Source: JAEUIZ01 sp046155605 (GTDB lineage: Bacteria > Planctomycetota > Phycisphaerae > Phycisphaerales > UBA1924). From it: DNA of 35,160 nt. Shown piece after piece: positions 9,017 through 16,710 of this stretch (positions within the stretch are counted from its first letter, which is position 1; each line of letters starts with the position of its first letter). The notes under the pieces were generated by a model. That model ran no database searches and had not been told where the DNA came from. It worked only from the letters and a program-made list of their open reading frames with translations. The stretch is from the NCBI GenBank assembly GCA_046155605.1, contig JBJXFQ010000005.1, forward strand, positions 1 to 35,160, in the 5' to 3' direction. The position numbers were made by a program, and so were the translations under genes.

Positions 9017-9044
9017 TTGTGCCGCGGCCGCGTTCCGGTAATCT
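9017..9044 (+). promoter_or_regulatory. Promoter TTGTGC-N16-TAATCT for the two-module amidohydrolase gene (leaderless layout)
   Basis: TTGTGC (9017-9022), a 16-nt spacer ending in GG, and TAATCT (9039-9044). Only 6 nt separate the -10 box from the ATG at 9051, so transcription should start at or next to the start codon. No Shine-Dalgarno is present, in agreement with a leaderless mRNA. Confidence 0.55.
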
Positions 9045-9050
9045 GTACGC

Positions 9051-12000
9051 ATGCGAACGTTCATGCTCTGGTCGGCGTTGGTGGCTTTCGTGGCAACGGC
9101 AACACTCGCGGCGTGGCAGCCGCCGGCGACCTCGCCGCTCAGCCCGCCCAACAACGGGCCGAGGCGCGCGGAACCCGCGTGGCACGCGCTGATCGGCGCG
9201 ACGGTGCATGTCAAGCCGGGCCAGACCCTCGAACACGCGACCGTGGTCGTGCGCGACGGCGTAATCGTGTCTGTTCAGGCGTCGCCCGGGCCGCGCGGCG
9301 ATGGCAAAGTGGTGCCACCGCCCCCGCCTGCCGGCGCGCGAGCGTGGGATTGCACCGGCCTCCACATCTATCCCGGCTTCATCGACGCGTATGTCGAGGT
9401 CGATGCTCCACGGCCCGATGCCAACCAGCCCGGCTCGCACTGGAACCCCCGCGTAACGCCGCAACGCACGGCGCTGGACGGCCCTGGCGTGGATGATCGA
9501 TCGGGCGAGGCGCTGCGGAAACTCGGTTTCGCGGCGGGCGCGATCGCGCCGCGCGGGGGCATCTTCCGCGGATCGGCGGCCGTCGTCTCGCTCGCCAAGC
9601 CATTGGAGCCGCGCTCGGCGGATCGGCCGCCGGTCTACAAGCCGATGGCGTACCAATCGATCGCGTTCGATCTGCAGGCGATCCAGCCCGGCACGCAGGT
9701 GGTGGACACGCCGGGGCAGGGCCGACGCCGCGACGAAACGCCTGACGTGCAGCGGTGGTCCGGGTACCCCGACAGCCAGATGGGCGCGATCGCGCTGATC
9801 CGGCAGACGTTCATCGACGCGGACTGGCAGGCGTCGGCCAAGTCGGCGGGCGAGCCGGCGAGTTGCCTTGCTGCGATCGCGCCGGGGGACGCGTTGTATG
9901 TCTTTGGAACCAATGATGAAATCGAGGCGATGCGGGCCGCGAAGATCGCGCGCGAGTTCAAGCGGCGGGCCGCGATCTTGGGGTGCGGGACTGAGTTTGC
10001 CAGGCTGGAGGCGATCAAGAAGGACGGGCTGCCGGTGATCGTTCCGCTGGCGTATCCGCGGACACCCGACGTCTCGACGATCGGCAAGGCCGAGAGCGTC
10101 GAACTCCGTGACCTCATGACCTGGGAGCAGGCCCCGACGAACCCGCGCCGGCTCGATGCGGCGGGCGTGAAGGTCTCGCTCACCACAGCCAGACTCCGGG
10201 ATCGGGCGGATTTCTCCGCCAACCTGCGCGCGGCGCTGAGGCATGGGCTGCCCCCCGAGCGGGCGTTGGCCATGCTCACGACGCAACCGGCGGAGTTGCT
10301 GGGTGCCGTGGACAAACTCGGGACCGTCGAGGCGGGCAAGGTCGCGAACCTGATCGTGGCCGACGGGGACCTGTTCGTAGCGTGGCCCAAGCCCGATCCC
10401 GAAGCCGATGCGAAGCCAACGGAGGAGCGTGGCGAGGAGCCGGCGCGCGCGCGGGGCGGACGGGGAGGCGGGGCGGGCAGGGGAGGCGAGACCCATGGGG
10501 CCAAGGTCCGCGACCTGTGGATCGACGGCATCCGGCACGAAATCACGCCCGCGCCCGACAAGTCGGCGCACGGCACATGGGTCGTCGTTGATGTCGATGG
10601 CAAGGCCGTGGACAAGGCCGCGGAGGATGCGGTGCGATTCGTCGTCGCCGAGGGCAAAGTGACGTATCTGCGCTCCGGAAAGCGCGCGTCGGCAAAGAAC
10701 GTCTCGATCCGCGGGCCGCGAGTGGCCTACACGATCGACGGGAAGGACCTGTTCGAGATCGATGCGGTGCTGATCGACGACGCGACAGTGATCGGGGACA
10801 AGATGACGGGGGTCACGCAGATGCCGGGCGGGCGCGTGCATCGGTGGTCGGCGGCGCGGGAATCGACGAGCACGGAAGTGCCAAAGGAGGAGCGAAAGCG
10901 CCCAGCGAACGACGCGGAGCCGAACAAGGCGGACGTGGAGCCGGCCAAGCCGGAAGCAGGCGCGGAGCCTCCCGCAAACCCGCCGCCGGCGAAGCCCGAC
11001 GGCGCTCCGGCGCCGGGGCGCGAAGATGGCGATCGTCAGCCCCGAAAGTCCGCCGAAGACGAGGAGCGCGAGCGGATCGCGCAGGTCCACGAGAAACTGG
11101 GGTATCCGTTCGGCCCGTACATGCGCGAGGCGCTGCCCAAGCAGCCCGGCACGCTTGTCATCCGCAACGCGACGATCTGGACGTGCAACGCGAAGAACGA
11201 GGTGATCGAGAACGGGGTGCTGGTGGTGCAGGGCGGCAAGATCGTGGCGGTGGGCGGGGCGGGGCTCTCGCCGAGGGTGGCGGGCGAGTTAGTCGAGGTG
11301 GACGCCAAGGGCAAGCACATCGCGCCGGGGATCATCGACTGCCACAGCCACACGGGCATCTCCGGCGGCGTCAACGAGGCCGGCCAGGCGATCACCGCCG
11401 AGGTGCGGATCGAGGACGTGACCGATCCGGACGCGATCAGTTGGTATCGGCAACTGGCGTCCGGGGTGACCGCCGTGAACAACCTGCACGGCAGCGCCAA
11501 CGCCATCGGCGGGCAGAACTGCGTGAACAAGATTCGCTGGGGCGTGGCGTCGGCGGACGAGATGCACTTCGAGGGCGCGATGCCGGGCATCAAGTTTGCC
11601 CTGGGCGAGAACCCGAAGCAGGCGAACTGGGGCGATCGCAGCACGGTCCGCTATCCGCAGACGCGGATGGGCGTCGAGGCGCTGATCCGCGACCGGTTCA
11701 CGGCGGCGAGGGAGTATGTGGAAGCGACGAGGCGACCAACCGGCGCAGCGACGAAGGAGAAGACGCAGCCGATTGCTGGTTCGCGCGAAGTACGCGTTGA
11801 GGTTGCCGAGGTCAACACCGGCTCGTTCAGCTTTGCCGCGTCTGCTTCGTCGCTCCCTCCCCGCCGCGACCTAGAACTCGAAGCCCTCGCCGAGATCATT
11901 GCCGGTAAGCGGCTGGTACACGCCCACAGTTACCGGCAAGACGAGATTCTCATGTTGTGCCGTGTCGCCGGCGATTTCAAGTTCACAATCGGCACGTTCC

Positions 12001-12698
12001 AGCACATTCTCGAAGGATATAAGGTCGCCGACGAGTTGCGGACACACGCGCTGGGCGCAAGCGCGTTCTCGGATTGGTGGGCGTACAAGGTCGAGGTGCA
12101 GGACGCGATCCCCCAGGCCGGGCCGATCATGCACGAGCAGGGCGTGGCCGTCTCCTTCAACTCCGATTCGGACGAACTGGCCCGCCGCCTGAACGCCGAA
12201 GCAGCCAAGGCGATCAAATACGGCCTGCCGGGCTTCGATCCGTCAGAGGCGTTGAAGTTCGTGACGCTGAACCCGGCGAAGCAACTCGCGATCGCCGATC
12301 GCGTGGGCTCGCTCGAGCCGGGAAAGGACGGCGACTTTGCAATTTGGTCGTCGCCGCCGCTCTCGGCCTTCGCGCGGTGCGAGGCGACATATGTCGATGG
12401 GCGGCTGATGTTCTCGCTCGAAGAGGACGCCGCGATGCGCCGCGAGATCGCGAAGCAGCGGCATCGGCTGATCCAGAAGGCCCTCGCCGTCGGTCGGTCC
12501 GAGCCGAGTGGCGGTGGGCGGACTGACCCCGGCTTCGGCGGGCCGTGGCAACGGCCGACAGCATCGGATGAGAGCGGCGGGTCGTACGACACCTCGGGCA
12601 GGCCCGGCATGTTGCAGCGCTATTACATGCAGATGCTCAACCGCGGGCAAGATCCCGAGGCGGCCCAGTGCGGCGACTGCGGAATGGAGCATCGGTAG
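9051..12698 (+). CDS. Exported protein with two amidohydrolase (imidazolonepropionase-like) modules
   Basis: A 1215-residue protein with a signal peptide of about 20 residues. Module 1 (about 45-450) has the beta-sandwich start (LIGATVHVKPGQ...VVVRDGVIVSV) and the C-terminal signature MLTTQPAELLG...GTVEAGKVANLIV, but reads GFIDAYVEVD at 109-118 where active members have HxH. A Pro/Ala/Glu-rich linker lies near 600-690. Module 2 (about 700-1180) is complete: H765 and H767 (IIDCHSHTG), H957/H959 (VHAHSYR), H985 (FQHILEG) and D1039 (NSDSD), then TLNPAKQLAI...GSLEPGKDGDFAIW. Module 2 should bind metal and hydrolyse an amide or cyclic amide; the substrate is unknown. The C-terminus CGDCGMEHR has two further Cys. 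It is followed by a related gene on the same strand. Confidence 0.87.
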   Translation: MRTFMLWSALVAFVATATLAAWQPPATSPLSPPNNGPRRAEPAWHALIGATVHVKPGQTLEHATVVVRDGVIVSVQASPGPRGDGKVVPPPPPAGARAWDCTGLHIYPGFIDAYVEVDAPRPDANQPGSHWNPRVTPQRTALDGPGVDDRSGEALRKLGFAAGAIAPRGGIFRGSAAVVSLAKPLEPRSADRPPVYKPMAYQSIAFDLQAIQPGTQVVDTPGQGRRRDETPDVQRWSGYPDSQMGAIALIRQTFIDADWQASAKSAGEPASCLAAIAPGDALYVFGTNDEIEAMRAAKIAREFKRRAAILGCGTEFARLEAIKKDGLPVIVPLAYPRTPDVSTIGKAESVELRDLMTWEQAPTNPRRLDAAGVKVSLTTARLRDRADFSANLRAALRHGLPPERALAMLTTQPAELLGAVDKLGTVEAGKVANLIVADGDLFVAWPKPDPEADAKPTEERGEEPARARGGRGGGAGRGGETHGAKVRDLWIDGIRHEITPAPDKSAHGTWVVVDVDGKAVDKAAEDAVRFVVAEGKVTYLRSGKRASAKNVSIRGPRVAYTIDGKDLFEIDAVLIDDATVIGDKMTGVTQMPGGRVHRWSAARESTSTEVPKEERKRPANDAEPNKADVEPAKPEAGAEPPANPPPAKPDGAPAPGREDGDRQPRKSAEDEERERIAQVHEKLGYPFGPYMREALPKQPGTLVIRNATIWTCNAKNEVIENGVLVVQGGKIVAVGGAGLSPRVAGELVEVDAKGKHIAPGIIDCHSHTGISGGVNEAGQAITAEVRIEDVTDPDAISWYRQLASGVTAVNNLHGSANAIGGQNCVNKIRWGVASADEMHFEGAMPGIKFALGENPKQANWGDRSTVRYPQTRMGVEALIRDRFTAAREYVEATRRPTGAATKEKTQPIAGSREVRVEVAEVNTGSFSFAASASSLPPRRDLELEALAEIIAGKRLVHAHSYRQDEILMLCRVAGDFKFTIGTFQHILEGYKVADELRTHALGASAFSDWWAYKVEVQDAIPQAGPIMHEQGVAVSFNSDSDELARRLNAEAAKAIKYGLPGFDPSEALKFVTLNPAKQLAIADRVGSLEPGKDGDFAIWSSPPLSAFARCEATYVDGRLMFSLEEDAAMRREIAKQRHRLIQKALAVGRSEPSGGGRTDPGFGGPWQRPTASDESGGSYDTSGRPGMLQRYYMQMLNRGQDPEAAQCGDCGMEHR

Positions 12699-12715
12699 GA
12701 GGACTCGGAGACGGA

Positions 12716-12886
12716 GTACGCAGGGGTCGCGGAGATCACGCGGAGGACGCATGGAAGGTCACGAGATTGTGAAGTGGGCAAACGGTTCAGGGGCTTTGAT
12801 ATGACAGCAGGAGTGTCGACAGTGTGTTCTTCTCCTCATCATCCTCTTTGCGCCGCGCTGCGCAGACCTCTGCGGACTCTGCGTAC
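12716..12886. repeat. Inverted pair of CTCTGCG-type repeats flanking the start of the next gene
   Basis: The stretch 12716-12752 (GTACGCAGGGGTCGCGGAG and onward) and the reverse complement of about 12847-12886 (GTACGCAGAGTCCGCAGAG and onward) align imperfectly over about 37 bp. Both are built of CTCTGCG/CGCGGAG units. The right copy lies within the signal-peptide codons of the gene that starts at 12801. The left copy lies between the two amidohydrolase genes. Confidence 0.55.
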
Positions 12887-14249
12887 GGGTCTGTCTCTCC
12901 TTCTGGCCTCCGCCGCCTCCGCCCAAGACCTCGGCATCAAGGCTCCGCCACAGGCCGCGCCGATCACCATTTACAACGCCGCGATCCACACCGTCAGCGG
13001 CCCGACCTTCGCCAAGGGCTTCATCACCTTCGACAAAGGCATCATCACCGAGATCGGCGAGGGCGATCCGAGTATCCCTGCGGCAAACACGGAAGCCAGC
13101 AAGGGCTTCATTGACGCGAAGGGCGCGCACGTCTATCCGGGACTCGTTGCCGCCAACACGCAACTGGGCTTGGCCGAGATCGCCGCCGTCCGCGCCAGCA
13201 ACGACATCACTGAGGTCGGCGGCATCACGCCCGAGGCCCGCGCCGCCACCGCCGTCAACCCGGACTCAACGCTGCTCCCCGTGACGCGGAGCAACGGCGT
13301 GCTGCTGGCGGCGGTCTTTCCCGAGGGCGGGCGCGTGCCGGGCCGCGTCTCGGTGATGCGACTGGACGGCTGGACGTGGGAGGAGATGGCCGTCGCGCCC
13401 GACGCGGGGCTGGCGATCGAGTGGCCACAGGCGCGCCCGATCACCGCCCGGTGGATGGATCGGCCCGAATCCGAGCAACTCGACGAGATTCGGCGGTCGC
13501 AGGAGCAGGTCGAAGACCTCTTCCGCGCGGCCAAGGCCTATGTCGCGCTGAAGTCCGCCGACCCGGCGACGCCCACCGACCTGCGTTACGACGCGATGCG
13601 CGGCGTTCTCAGCGGCCAGCGTCCCGTCTTCATCTCCGCCGGCGACATCGACCAGATCTCCGCGGCCATCGCCTTCTGCGAGCGGCACGCGCTCAAGATG
13701 GTCCTCGTCGGCGGGCGCGACGCGCCGCTCTGCGCCGACCTGCTCAAGTCGCGCGATATCCCCGTCATCATCACCGGGACGCACGCCTTTCCGAAGCGCG
13801 CCGATTCGCCCTATGACGACGCGTTTACGCTCCCCTCGCGCCTCGCCGCTGGCGGCGTGCGATTCTGCATTGCCTCGGCCGATCGCACGGCACACGAGCG
13901 CAACCTTCCTTATAACGCCGCCACCGCCGTCGCCTATGGCCTCGAGTACGATGTGGCACTCAAGAGCGTGACGCTCTGGCCCGCGCAGATTCTCGGCATC
14001 GATAAGCCCGCCGCCGCGGGCGAGGGCCGCATCCCCGCTCACGCCGGCTACGGCTCGCTCGAGGCCGGGCGATCTGCGACGCTCATCCTGACCACCGGCG
14101 ACCCGCTCGAAGTGACCACGACGATCACGGGTGCCTACATCGACGGCCGCAAGATCGACCTTGGCAACAAGCAGTCGGTCTTGGCCGAGAAGTACCGCGA
14201 GAAGTACCATCAGCAGGTTCCACCCCCCGCGCCCGCTCCGAAGCCGTAA
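12801..14249 (+). CDS. Exported amidohydrolase-like protein lacking the HxH metal motif
   Basis: A 482-residue protein. The N-terminus is long and basic (LRRPLRTLRT), followed by a hydrophobic core and ASAASAQ cleavage site. The fold signature of the amidohydrolase superfamily is present: ITIYNAAIHTVSGPTFAKG and IDAKGAHVYPGLVAANTQLG, and at the end AVAYGLEYDVALKSVTLWPAQILGI with GSLEAGRSATLIL. At the position of HxH it reads PGLVAANTQLG, so the usual metal site is absent. It follows the two-module protein and resembles its first module, so the two may act as a pair, with this one as a non-catalytic or altered partner (inference). I preferred the ATG at 12801 over a GTG at 12774; neither has a convincing Shine-Dalgarno. 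Confidence 0.8.
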   Translation: MTAGVSTVCSSPHHPLCAALRRPLRTLRTGLSLLLASAASAQDLGIKAPPQAAPITIYNAAIHTVSGPTFAKGFITFDKGIITEIGEGDPSIPAANTEASKGFIDAKGAHVYPGLVAANTQLGLAEIAAVRASNDITEVGGITPEARAATAVNPDSTLLPVTRSNGVLLAAVFPEGGRVPGRVSVMRLDGWTWEEMAVAPDAGLAIEWPQARPITARWMDRPESEQLDEIRRSQEQVEDLFRAAKAYVALKSADPATPTDLRYDAMRGVLSGQRPVFISAGDIDQISAAIAFCERHALKMVLVGGRDAPLCADLLKSRDIPVIITGTHAFPKRADSPYDDAFTLPSRLAAGGVRFCIASADRTAHERNLPYNAATAVAYGLEYDVALKSVTLWPAQILGIDKPAAAGEGRIPAHAGYGSLEAGRSATLILTTGDPLEVTTTITGAYIDGRKIDLGNKQSVLAEKYREKYHQQVPPPAPAPKP

Positions 14250-14327
14250 GCAATCCGGTCGGTACCGCCGCGCCCGGAAATCTCGGGTTCCATTGCCAGT
14301 TTTGGCCGAACATACAGCCCGACAACG

Positions 14328-14338
14328 CCAATAATTGG
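14328..14338. promoter_or_regulatory. Palindrome CCAATAATTGG just before the Cys-rich protein gene
   Basis: A perfect 11-bp palindrome ending 4 nt before the ATG at 14343. It is AT-rich in a GC-rich setting and could be part of a -10 region or an operator. No clear -35 box or Shine-Dalgarno accompanies it. The stretch 14250-14342 otherwise holds no gene. Confidence 0.3.
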
Positions 14339-14342
14339 ACGT

Positions 14343-14774
14343 ATGAAACTGCTCGCTTGCATCGCCGCGCTCGCGATGTTGCTTGGCCCGCTCGGCTCAT
14401 GGGCGCGGTCGCAGTGCGAGTCAGGCGATCCCGCCGGAGCGACCTCGTGCTGCGTGACTTCGCTGACGCCGGCGTGCTGCGGAGAGTCCGACGCCGACTC
14501 GTGTGAGAGCGATGCTGATTCCGCGCCATCCCGCGACGGGTTGCCATGCGATCCGGGCAGCGGGTGCTGGTGGCTCTGTGCGGCGTTGTGCAACGCGGTC
14601 ATCGATCCTCTGCCGCTTCCGAGCGATTCGGGCTTCAGCGTGGCGATCGCGCTGCTCCCGTCGGCGATGCGCGAGTCTTCGGTCGAGCCGGCGCTTCGTG
14701 TGCTGCCGATCTCGGGCGCGCCGCCCGATCCGATGCCTCTGCGGCTGGCGCGCCTCTGCCGGTGGTTGACCTGA
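14343..14774 (+). CDS. Hypothetical exported Cys-rich protein
   Basis: A 143-residue protein that I do not recognise. Residues 1-22 look like a signal peptide (MKLLACIAALAMLLGPLGSW). The next part is rich in cysteines, partly in pairs (TSCCVTSLTPACCGES, then DSCESDAD, GLPCDPGSGCWWLC, ALC), which suggests disulfides or a metal site. The C-terminal half is Pro/Leu-rich with no motif. It lies 85 bp before another small Cys-rich exported protein on the same strand, so the two may be co-expressed. Codon use and the signal peptide support it as a real gene; the function is unknown. Confidence 0.55.
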   Translation: MKLLACIAALAMLLGPLGSWARSQCESGDPAGATSCCVTSLTPACCGESDADSCESDADSAPSRDGLPCDPGSGCWWLCAALCNAVIDPLPLPSDSGFSVAIALLPSAMRESSVEPALRVLPISGAPPDPMPLRLARLCRWLT

Positions 14775-14859
14775 TCCGACGGCGATCACGCTGCTTGGGT
14801 TCGGTCGGCTGCGCGCGTGCGCGGCGACGCAAGTTCACATTCAACGATAGGAAAGTCTC

Positions 14860-15147
14860 ATGAAGACGCTTTGCATGTTCGTGCTCTGCTGTGGCGGCGC
14901 GGTGTCGATGGCCAGCCTCGGTCCCTCCAGCGCCCCGGTTTCGTCCGCTCCGGCCTGCTGCTGCGGCAGCGGGTGCTGCTGCGGGGATTCCTGCGCCTGC
15001 GGGTCGTGCGGATGCTGCGGCAGCATGTCTGGGTGCGGGAGCGCGGTCTCGGCCACGCCATCCAACTCCAACTGCGGCAGCAGTGGGTGCTGTGGCGGTG
15101 GTTGTTGCTGCTGCTGCGGAACCGCTGGCTGCGGATGCTGCGGCTAA
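14860..15147 (+). CDS. Very Cys/Gly-rich small exported protein
   Basis: A 95-residue protein with 26 cysteines, 23 of them after the predicted signal peptide (MKTLCMFVLCCGGAVSMAS). The Cys come in runs: CCCGSGCCCG, CACGSCGCCG, then CCGGGCCCCCG and CGCCG, separated by a Cys-poor Ser/Ala/Pro/Thr stretch near 56-69. This resembles metal-binding, metallothionein-like or cross-linked structural proteins, but matches no family I can name. An AGGAAA lies 7 nt before the ATG. Caution: the DNA is made of TGC/CGG triplet-like repeats, so low complexity could mimic a Cys-rich protein. The start, signal peptide and stop support a real gene. Confidence 0.55.
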   Translation: MKTLCMFVLCCGGAVSMASLGPSSAPVSSAPACCCGSGCCCGDSCACGSCGCCGSMSGCGSAVSATPSNSNCGSSGCCGGGCCCCCGTAGCGCCG

Positions 15148-15213
15148 AAGCCCGCGGAAAGGCAGTCCAATCCACGCCGGGCTCGCCAACGCGGGTCCGG
15201 CGTATTTTCCCTC

Positions 15214-15241
15214 TTGCAAGAATCTCGGCGTGTGGTATGCT
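15214..15241 (+). promoter_or_regulatory. Promoter TTGCAA-N16-TATGCT for the first dockerin gene of the cluster
   Basis: TTGCAA (15214-15219), a 16-nt spacer ending GTGG, and TATGCT (15236-15241). Predicted start near 15248, giving a leader of about 45 nt with an AGGAGG Shine-Dalgarno at 15281-15286. The match to the promoter at 16285-16312, including the GTGG before the -10 box, is close. Confidence 0.65.
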
Positions 15242-15251
15242 GCCGCACTCG

Positions 15252-15269
15252 GCCGCGCGATCGCGCGGC
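15252..15269. promoter_or_regulatory. 18-bp perfect palindrome in the leader of the first dockerin gene
   Basis: GCCGCGCGATCGCGCGGC is a perfect palindrome located just after the predicted transcription start and 11 nt before the Shine-Dalgarno. It could be an operator or, in RNA, a hairpin. No regulator gene is adjacent, so the role is unknown. Confidence 0.45.
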
Positions 15270-15291
15270 ACCATTTCTTGAGGAGGCACCC

Positions 15292-16200
15292 ATGCGTAGT
15301 TCGTCTGTTCTTGCCGTGCTCGCGTTCGCCGGTTCCGCCGCTGCCCAGACCCCGCTCTACGCGGTTACCTTTGGCGGGAGCCTGTACACCCTCAACACCA
15401 CGACGGGCGCGGCCACGCTCGTCGGGGCCACGGGCTTCGACCGCCTCAACGCCGCGGCCATGCTCTCCAGCGGCGACATCATCGCCGCGCGGTTCCGCAA
15501 CACGGCAGTCCCCACCGACACCAACAAACTCATCCGCATCAACCCCACCACCGGCGCGGGCACGCTCATCTGCGACTTCGGCACCGCCCGCGACATCCGC
15601 GGCCTGGCGGTCGCCAACGGCGACATCGTCTACGCCATCCAGGACAACGCCACCGCTGACTCCTTCCACCGCATCGATCTGGCCACGTGCAACGTCACCG
15701 ACATCGGGCCGACGGGCCGGAATCTTCTGCAGGGCCTGTGCAGCACGCCCAGCGGCGACGTCTTCGCGCTCGACATCGGATCGGGACAGGTGTACAAGAT
15801 CGACATCGCCACCGGTGCTGCGACGCTGGTTGGCGGCGCGGCCGCCGGCGATAACCAGGCCCTCGAGTTCGCCTCGGGCACGCTCGCCTATGCCGCTCGC
15901 GTCAATCTCGTAACCGTCGATCTCGTCACCGGCACCACCACCGTCATCGGGCCAACCGGCCAGACCGACATCCGCGGGCTCGCGGGTTTCCGTCCCAGCG
16001 GCGGCGGGCCGGCGTGCTACGCCAACTGCGACCTGAGCACCACGACCCCGATCCTCAACGTCAACGATTTCATCTGCTTCAACAACGCCTTTGCGGCGGG
16101 CCAGTCGTACGCCAACTGCGACGCCAGTACGAGCCCGCCCGTGCTCAACGTCAACGACTTCACCTGCTTCCTTAACGCCTTCGCCGCCGGCTGCTCATAA
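15292..16200 (+). CDS. Secreted beta-propeller-like protein with GC-type dockerin
   Basis: A 302-residue protein. The signal peptide is about residues 1-19 (ends SAAAQ). The body repeats blades of the type 'LYxINxTTGAATLVG' (LYAVTFGGSLYTLNTTTGAA, LIRINPTTGAGTLIC, YKIDIATGAATLVGG, VTVDLVTGTTTVIG), typical of secreted propellers of the DUF4394/NHL kind. The last 62 residues are the dockerin: CYANCDLS...LNVNDFICFNNAF, YANCDAS...LNVNDFTCFLNAFAAGCS. AGGAGG lies 5 nt before the ATG at 15292, which fixes the start. It has its own promoter. A second promoter follows before the next gene, so it is probably expressed separately from the nine-gene operon. Confidence 0.88.
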   Translation: MRSSSVLAVLAFAGSAAAQTPLYAVTFGGSLYTLNTTTGAATLVGATGFDRLNAAAMLSSGDIIAARFRNTAVPTDTNKLIRINPTTGAGTLICDFGTARDIRGLAVANGDIVYAIQDNATADSFHRIDLATCNVTDIGPTGRNLLQGLCSTPSGDVFALDIGSGQVYKIDIATGAATLVGGAAAGDNQALEFASGTLAYAARVNLVTVDLVTGTTTVIGPTGQTDIRGLAGFRPSGGGPACYANCDLSTTTPILNVNDFICFNNAFAAGQSYANCDASTSPPVLNVNDFTCFLNAFAAGCS

Positions 16201-16284
16201 GCCCCGGACAACTTCAGAAACGATCAACTGAGGACCGCAGGCTCCGCGACTGGGCCGACGGCTCTTTATTTTTGTTCTCAGGGC

Positions 16285-16312
16285 TTGTATTCGTCCCACG
16301 TTGTGGTAGGCT
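16285..16312 (+). promoter_or_regulatory. Promoter TTGTAT-N16-TAGGCT for the nine-gene dockerin operon
   Basis: TTGTAT (16285-16290), a 16-nt spacer ending GTGG, and TAGGCT (16307-16312). It sits in the 184-bp gap 16201-16384, which otherwise holds no gene, and is the only good promoter I see for the genes from 16385 to 22878. Confidence 0.6.
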
Positions 16313-16346
16313 GACGGTGTCAGCCGAGTGGCGAGGCAGAGCGCCA
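16309..16346 (+). promoter_or_regulatory. Two hairpins at the start of the dockerin operon transcript
   Basis: GGCTGAC (16309-16315) pairs with GTCAGCC (16319-16325), a perfect 7-bp stem that overlaps the -10 box and the predicted start. TGGCG (16329-16333) pairs with CGCCA (16342-16346). The first could be a repressor site covering the -10 box; both could fold in the leader RNA. Confidence 0.4.
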
Positions 16347-16384
16347 CGTCATGCCGACTGTGAAGCACGCTCAGGGGTCATCGC

Positions 16385-16675
16385 ATGATCAGCGTCATGG
16401 TCGTCGTCGCACTCTCTTTCTCGCACACGCCCGCCATTCCCACCATCGTGGCGGTGTCACCTCCGAGCACCGATAGTCCAAACTGTTACGCCAACTGTGA
16501 TGACAGCACCATCGTCCCGTGGCTCAATGCCAACGATTTCATCTGCTTCCTGAACCGTTTTGCCGCAGGCGAAAGCCGCGCCAACTGCGACCAGAGCTCC
16601 AATCCGCCGGTACTAAACGTCAACGATTTCATCTGCTTCAACGAGTCGTTCGCCGCCGGGTGCAGCGTGCCGTAA
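16385..16675 (+). CDS. Stand-alone dockerin mini-protein (signal peptide + GC-type dockerin)
   Basis: A 96-residue protein consisting of a hydrophobic N-terminus (MISVMVVVALSFS), a short Pro/Ser linker, and the two-repeat dockerin: CYANCDDSTIVPWLNANDFI and onward through CFLNRFAAGE, then ANCDQSSNPPVLNVNDFICF and a final GCSVP. No other domain exists. It is first in the presumed nine-gene operon, 35 bp before the next gene. Its second repeat is nearly the same protein sequence as that of the gene at 17902, while the codons differ mostly at silent sites, a sign of purifying selection. It may serve as a free competitor, linker or subunit in dockerin-based assembly; that is inference. Confidence 0.78.
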   Translation: MISVMVVVALSFSHTPAIPTIVAVSPPSTDSPNCYANCDDSTIVPWLNANDFICFLNRFAAGESRANCDQSSNPPVLNVNDFICFNESFAAGCSVP

Positions 16676-16710
16676 GAACTGATGTCCAAGGCCAAGAATG
16701 GAATCCATCC

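Noticed and set aside
8532..11090. Long minus-strand ORF (852 codons) opposite the amidohydrolase gene
   Set aside because: It is Arg-rich, low complexity and has no motif; it is a high-GC shadow of two well-supported genes.
14923..15144. Cys-rich ORF as an artefact of a TGC triplet repeat
   Set aside because: Not fully excluded, but the start, Shine-Dalgarno, signal peptide, non-repeat spacer and stop favour a real gene, so it was kept at moderate confidence.
14635..15669. Minus-strand ORF of 344 codons opposite the Cys-rich genes
   Set aside because: Ala/Gly/Arg-rich shadow without motif; the plus-strand genes have signal peptides and Shine-Dalgarno sequences.
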